From NCBI GenBank assembly GCA_900316995.1, contig ONEZ01000009.1:1-64000 (forward strand): a stretch of 64,000 nt of DNA, read 5' to 3'. The number at the start of each line of letters is the position of its first letter. Position 1 is the first letter of the stretch. Under the pieces are notes generated by a model. It was not told the origin of the DNA and did no database searches. It saw only the letters and a list, made by a program, of their open reading frames with translations. Both the position numbers and the translations under genes were made by a program. This DNA comes from an uncultured Bacteroidales bacterium. Lineage in GTDB: Bacteria > Bacteroidota > Bacteroidia > Bacteroidales > Paludibacteraceae. Below, one piece after another: positions 63,814 to 64,000 of this stretch.

Positions 63814-64000
63814 ACAGACACCTATCTATAGCTTTAAAGGTTCTACGCAGCACACGCATAAACCGCACCATGCTTTTGTATATTGGTAACAGGCTTAAAC
63901 TGTTACGCTTTGACAAACTAAAGCAGACAGAGGTGCCGTACCCTACAGGTCTGATGCTTGAACTGGGGAATAGGTGCAACCTGCATTGCATAACATGTCC
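63810..64000 (+). CDS. radical SAM protein, 3' end outside window
   Basis: Starts GTG at 63810 (an ATG at 63870 is a possible alternative). The visible 63 residues end GLMLELGNRCNLHCITCP, the CxxxCxxC motif that binds the 4Fe-4S cluster of radical SAM enzymes. Enzymes of this type in surface-sugar loci often act in sugar or peptide modification. Cut by the window end. Confidence 0.85.
   Translation, partial: MNRHLSIALKVLRSTRINRTMLLYIGNRLKLLRFDKLKQTEVPYPTGLMLELGNRCNLHCITC

Overview
The window looks like chromosomal DNA of a gut- or oral-type member of the Bacteroidales (Bacteroidota, Prevotella/Bacteroides-like). Supporting signs are repeated TAnnTTTG minus-7 promoter boxes close to start codons, type IX secretion C-terminal sorting tails, BspA-type leucine-rich surface proteins, a split YbhF-like exporter, and short TTGACAGTTGA-type intergenic repeats. 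The genus is an inference.

Layout. 1-0.7 kb: end of a secreted protein with a lectin-like domain and sorting tail. 0.9-5.7 kb (minus): mlaE-mlaF, a small membrane protein, mutL and an outer-membrane protein as a tight operon. 5.8-10.4 kb: two small lipoproteins, an acyltransferase, a CotH-type secreted protein and a papain-like lipoprotein. 10.5-17.1 kb: an Rhs graveyard, with one truncated Rhs core followed by displaced C-terminal toxin tips, putative immunity genes, small two-helix membrane proteins and a 1.38 kb tandem duplication. 17.1-19.2 kb: metallophosphoesterase, a frameshifted alpha/beta hydrolase, tRNA-Ala(CGC). 19.2-26.9 kb: pnp, a histidine kinase, dnaG, fmt, an OmpH-like protein. 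26.9-33.2 kb (minus): a complete two-permease, two-ATPase ABC exporter with adaptor and TolC-like channel. 33.2-36.7 kb (minus): a DpnII-type GATC restriction-modification operon with an extra unknown gene. 37-44 kb: YccF and a duplicated BspA-like locus, one copy with an A7 frameshift in its signal peptide. 44.2-47.6 kb: an accessory island with XRE regulator, Ser/Thr kinase, a 194-residue protein of unknown function and a Fic protein flanked by 73 bp direct repeats. 47.7-51.8 kb: pepD, dnaX (with an A10 slippage site), an FtsB-like gene, a NUDIX hydrolase. 51.8-64 kb: a surface polysaccharide locus with acyltransferases, a glycosyltransferase-flippase fusion, a second flippase, an EpsG-like polymerase, three GT2 and one GT4 glycosyltransferases, an epimerase, a glycosyltransferase remnant and a radical SAM gene cut by the window end; proS lies inside it.

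The most unusual content is (i) the Rhs tip array, where one linker (PADMTLDEY) recurs before three different tips and where small membrane proteins overlap the preceding tip by exactly 14 nt twice; (ii) dnaX split by an A10 run at the gamma/tau boundary; (iii) the A7 versus A6 tract in paired BspA genes; and (iv) the kinase-Fic island with palindromic operators and long direct repeats. All functional calls come from reading motifs by eye; no database search was run.
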